In this document: piece by piece, positions 47,642-48,409 of the stretch
Layout of the letters: every line of letters begins with the position of its first letter
How positions within the stretch are numbered: position 1 is the stretch's first letter
Source: Rhizobium sp. PDO1-076
Lineage (GTDB): Bacteria; Pseudomonadota; Alphaproteobacteria; Rhizobiales; Rhizobiaceae
DNA length: 48,409 nt
Reading direction: 5' to 3'
NCBI RefSeq assembly: GCF_000247475.1
Contig: NZ_AHZC01000133.1
Location: 1 to 48,409, forward strand
Translations under genes and position numbers: made by a program
Notes under the pieces: generated by a model
What the model was told of the DNA's origin: nothing
Databases searched by the model: none
What the model saw: only the letters and a program-made list of their open reading frames with translations

Positions 47642-48409
47642 ATGAGATTGATTGGTTCTATCGTGACGGCGCTCGGACTTTTGAGCGCCGCTACTCCTGG
47701 GGCAACGGCTGCCCCGCGGCTCGACGACAAGCCGCGCATTGCGGTCATGTCGGCCTTCGAGCCGGAATGGCTGGTACTACTGAAGGTGCTGCAAGACCCG
47801 CAGGAGCATGTCGTCAATGGCCGGCGCTTCGTCACCGGTTCGCTGGCTGGCAAGGATGTCGTGCTGTTCTTGAGCGGCGTCAGCATGGTCAATGCCGCCA
47901 TGACCACCCAGCAGGCAATTGACTATTTCGACATCACGACGATCGTTTTCTCCGGTATTGCCGGCGGTGTCGACCCCAAGCTGTCGATCGGCGATGTCGT
48001 CGTCAGCGGCCAATGGGGACAATATCTCGAGGCTATCTTTGCCCGGGAGACGCAAAAGGGGACGTTCGCCATTCCGCCGTTCCTGGATACGCAGTTTCCG
48101 AATTTCGGCATGATCCACCCCAATGAGAGCGAAGTGGTGCGCGAAGGCTCTACTGAACCGGAAGATCGATTCTGGTTCCCGGTCGACGGCAAACTGCTGG
48201 AGACGGCGCGTCAGGTGGCCGGGAGCGTGACTCTGGAAAAATGCGCCGGCGCCGACAAATGCCTCTCCCACCAGCCGAAGGTTGTCGTTGGCGGCAATGG
48301 CGTGTCGGGATCGGCCTTTGTCGACAATGCCGCTTTCCGCGAGTTCACCTTCCAAACCTTCGAGGCGCAGGTGCTGGATATGGAAAGTGCCGCCACGGCC
48401 CATGTCGCC
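47642..48409 (+). CDS. Exported purine/MTA nucleosidase-like protein (3' end outside window)
   Basis: The frame is open to the window edge (256 codons visible). The N-terminus is a signal peptide (MRLIGSIVTALGLLS...TAAP, cleavage near residue 23), unusual for the nucleoside phosphorylase/MTA-SAH nucleosidase fold that follows. The fold is seen in IAVMSAFEPEW, FLSGVSMVNAAM, IVFSGIAGGVDPKLSIGDVVV, GNGVSGSAFVDN and DMESAATAHV. The glutamate E248 in DMES is the usual ribose-binding residue; the catalytic aspartate would lie beyond the edge. Cysteines at 201 and 207 sit in an insert and could form a disulfide in the periplasm. GAGGA precedes ATG 47642. The substrate may be an adenosine derivative; activity is inferred. 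Confidence 0.85.
   Translation, partial: MRLIGSIVTALGLLSAATPGATAAPRLDDKPRIAVMSAFEPEWLVLLKVLQDPQEHVVNGRRFVTGSLAGKDVVLFLSGVSMVNAAMTTQQAIDYFDITTIVFSGIAGGVDPKLSIGDVVVSGQWGQYLEAIFARETQKGTFAIPPFLDTQFPNFGMIHPNESEVVREGSTEPEDRFWFPVDGKLLETARQVAGSVTLEKCAGADKCLSHQPKVVVGGNGVSGSAFVDNAAFREFTFQTFEAQVLDMESAATAHVA

Overview
The window looks like a core chromosomal segment of an alphaproteobacterium of the family Rhizobiaceae (Rhizobium/Agrobacterium relatives). The evidence is a phosphatidylcholine synthase (pcs), a glnB-glnA operon with a candidate sigma-54 promoter, IalB, HspQ, a cysG-DUF2849-cysI-DUF934 sulfite reduction cluster, a LexA box of the alphaproteobacterial GAAC-N7-GAAC type, and GC-rich codon use throughout. 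The genus is inference. I found no phage, insertion sequence, CRISPR array or rRNA, and base composition is even apart from short AT-rich control regions.

Layout. 1-4780: assimilatory sulfite reduction (cysG, cut by the left edge; DUF2849; cysI; DUF934), then a ferredoxin-NADP reductase closed by a strong terminator. 4805-8810, minus strand: a three-gene MacAB-like export system (membrane fusion protein, ATPase, permease) followed by a GntR/FCD regulator. 8938-9536: a small tail-anchored protein and tRNA-Lys(UUU). 9826-13762: CcdA-type protein, AEC transporter, UbiH-like hydroxylase and Pcs. 13883-19496: a complete BMP-family (nucleoside-type) ABC importer with a FadR-type regulator. 19575-24112: glmU, glmS, a GNAT gene overlapping glmS, and a DUF502 membrane protein. 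24099-30128: recG, sdhE and mfd. 30149-36539: small-molecule and envelope genes (GNAT, two EamA transporters, a FrnE-like thioredoxin-fold protein, a YejA-like binding protein, IalB, HspQ).

36708-38595, minus strand: glnB-glnA with a hairpin between the genes and a candidate sigma-54 promoter upstream of glnB. 38869-42073: bifunctional NAD(P)HX repair enzyme and a Na/Pi cotransporter-like protein, convergent. 42230-43767: a DUF72 gene and, divergent from it, a compact Phd-VapC type toxin-antitoxin pair whose promoter carries two identical palindromes. 43777-47500: divergent uvrA and ssb sharing a SOS box. 47642-end: the start of an apparently exported nucleosidase, cut by the right edge.

Functional links. 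The first cluster makes siroheme and reduces sulfite, with Fpr as a plausible electron source. GlmS and GlmU supply UDP-GlcNAc. RecG, Mfd, UvrA and Ssb form a DNA-repair theme. GlnB senses nitrogen and glutamine status, and GlnA assimilates ammonium. Most of the window is well-known core biology. The less explained parts are the two DUFs in the sulfur cluster, the exported nucleosidase with a cysteine pair, the tail-anchored protein at 8938-9255, and several palindromic control sites. I did not find convincing evidence of a wholly new multi-gene system.
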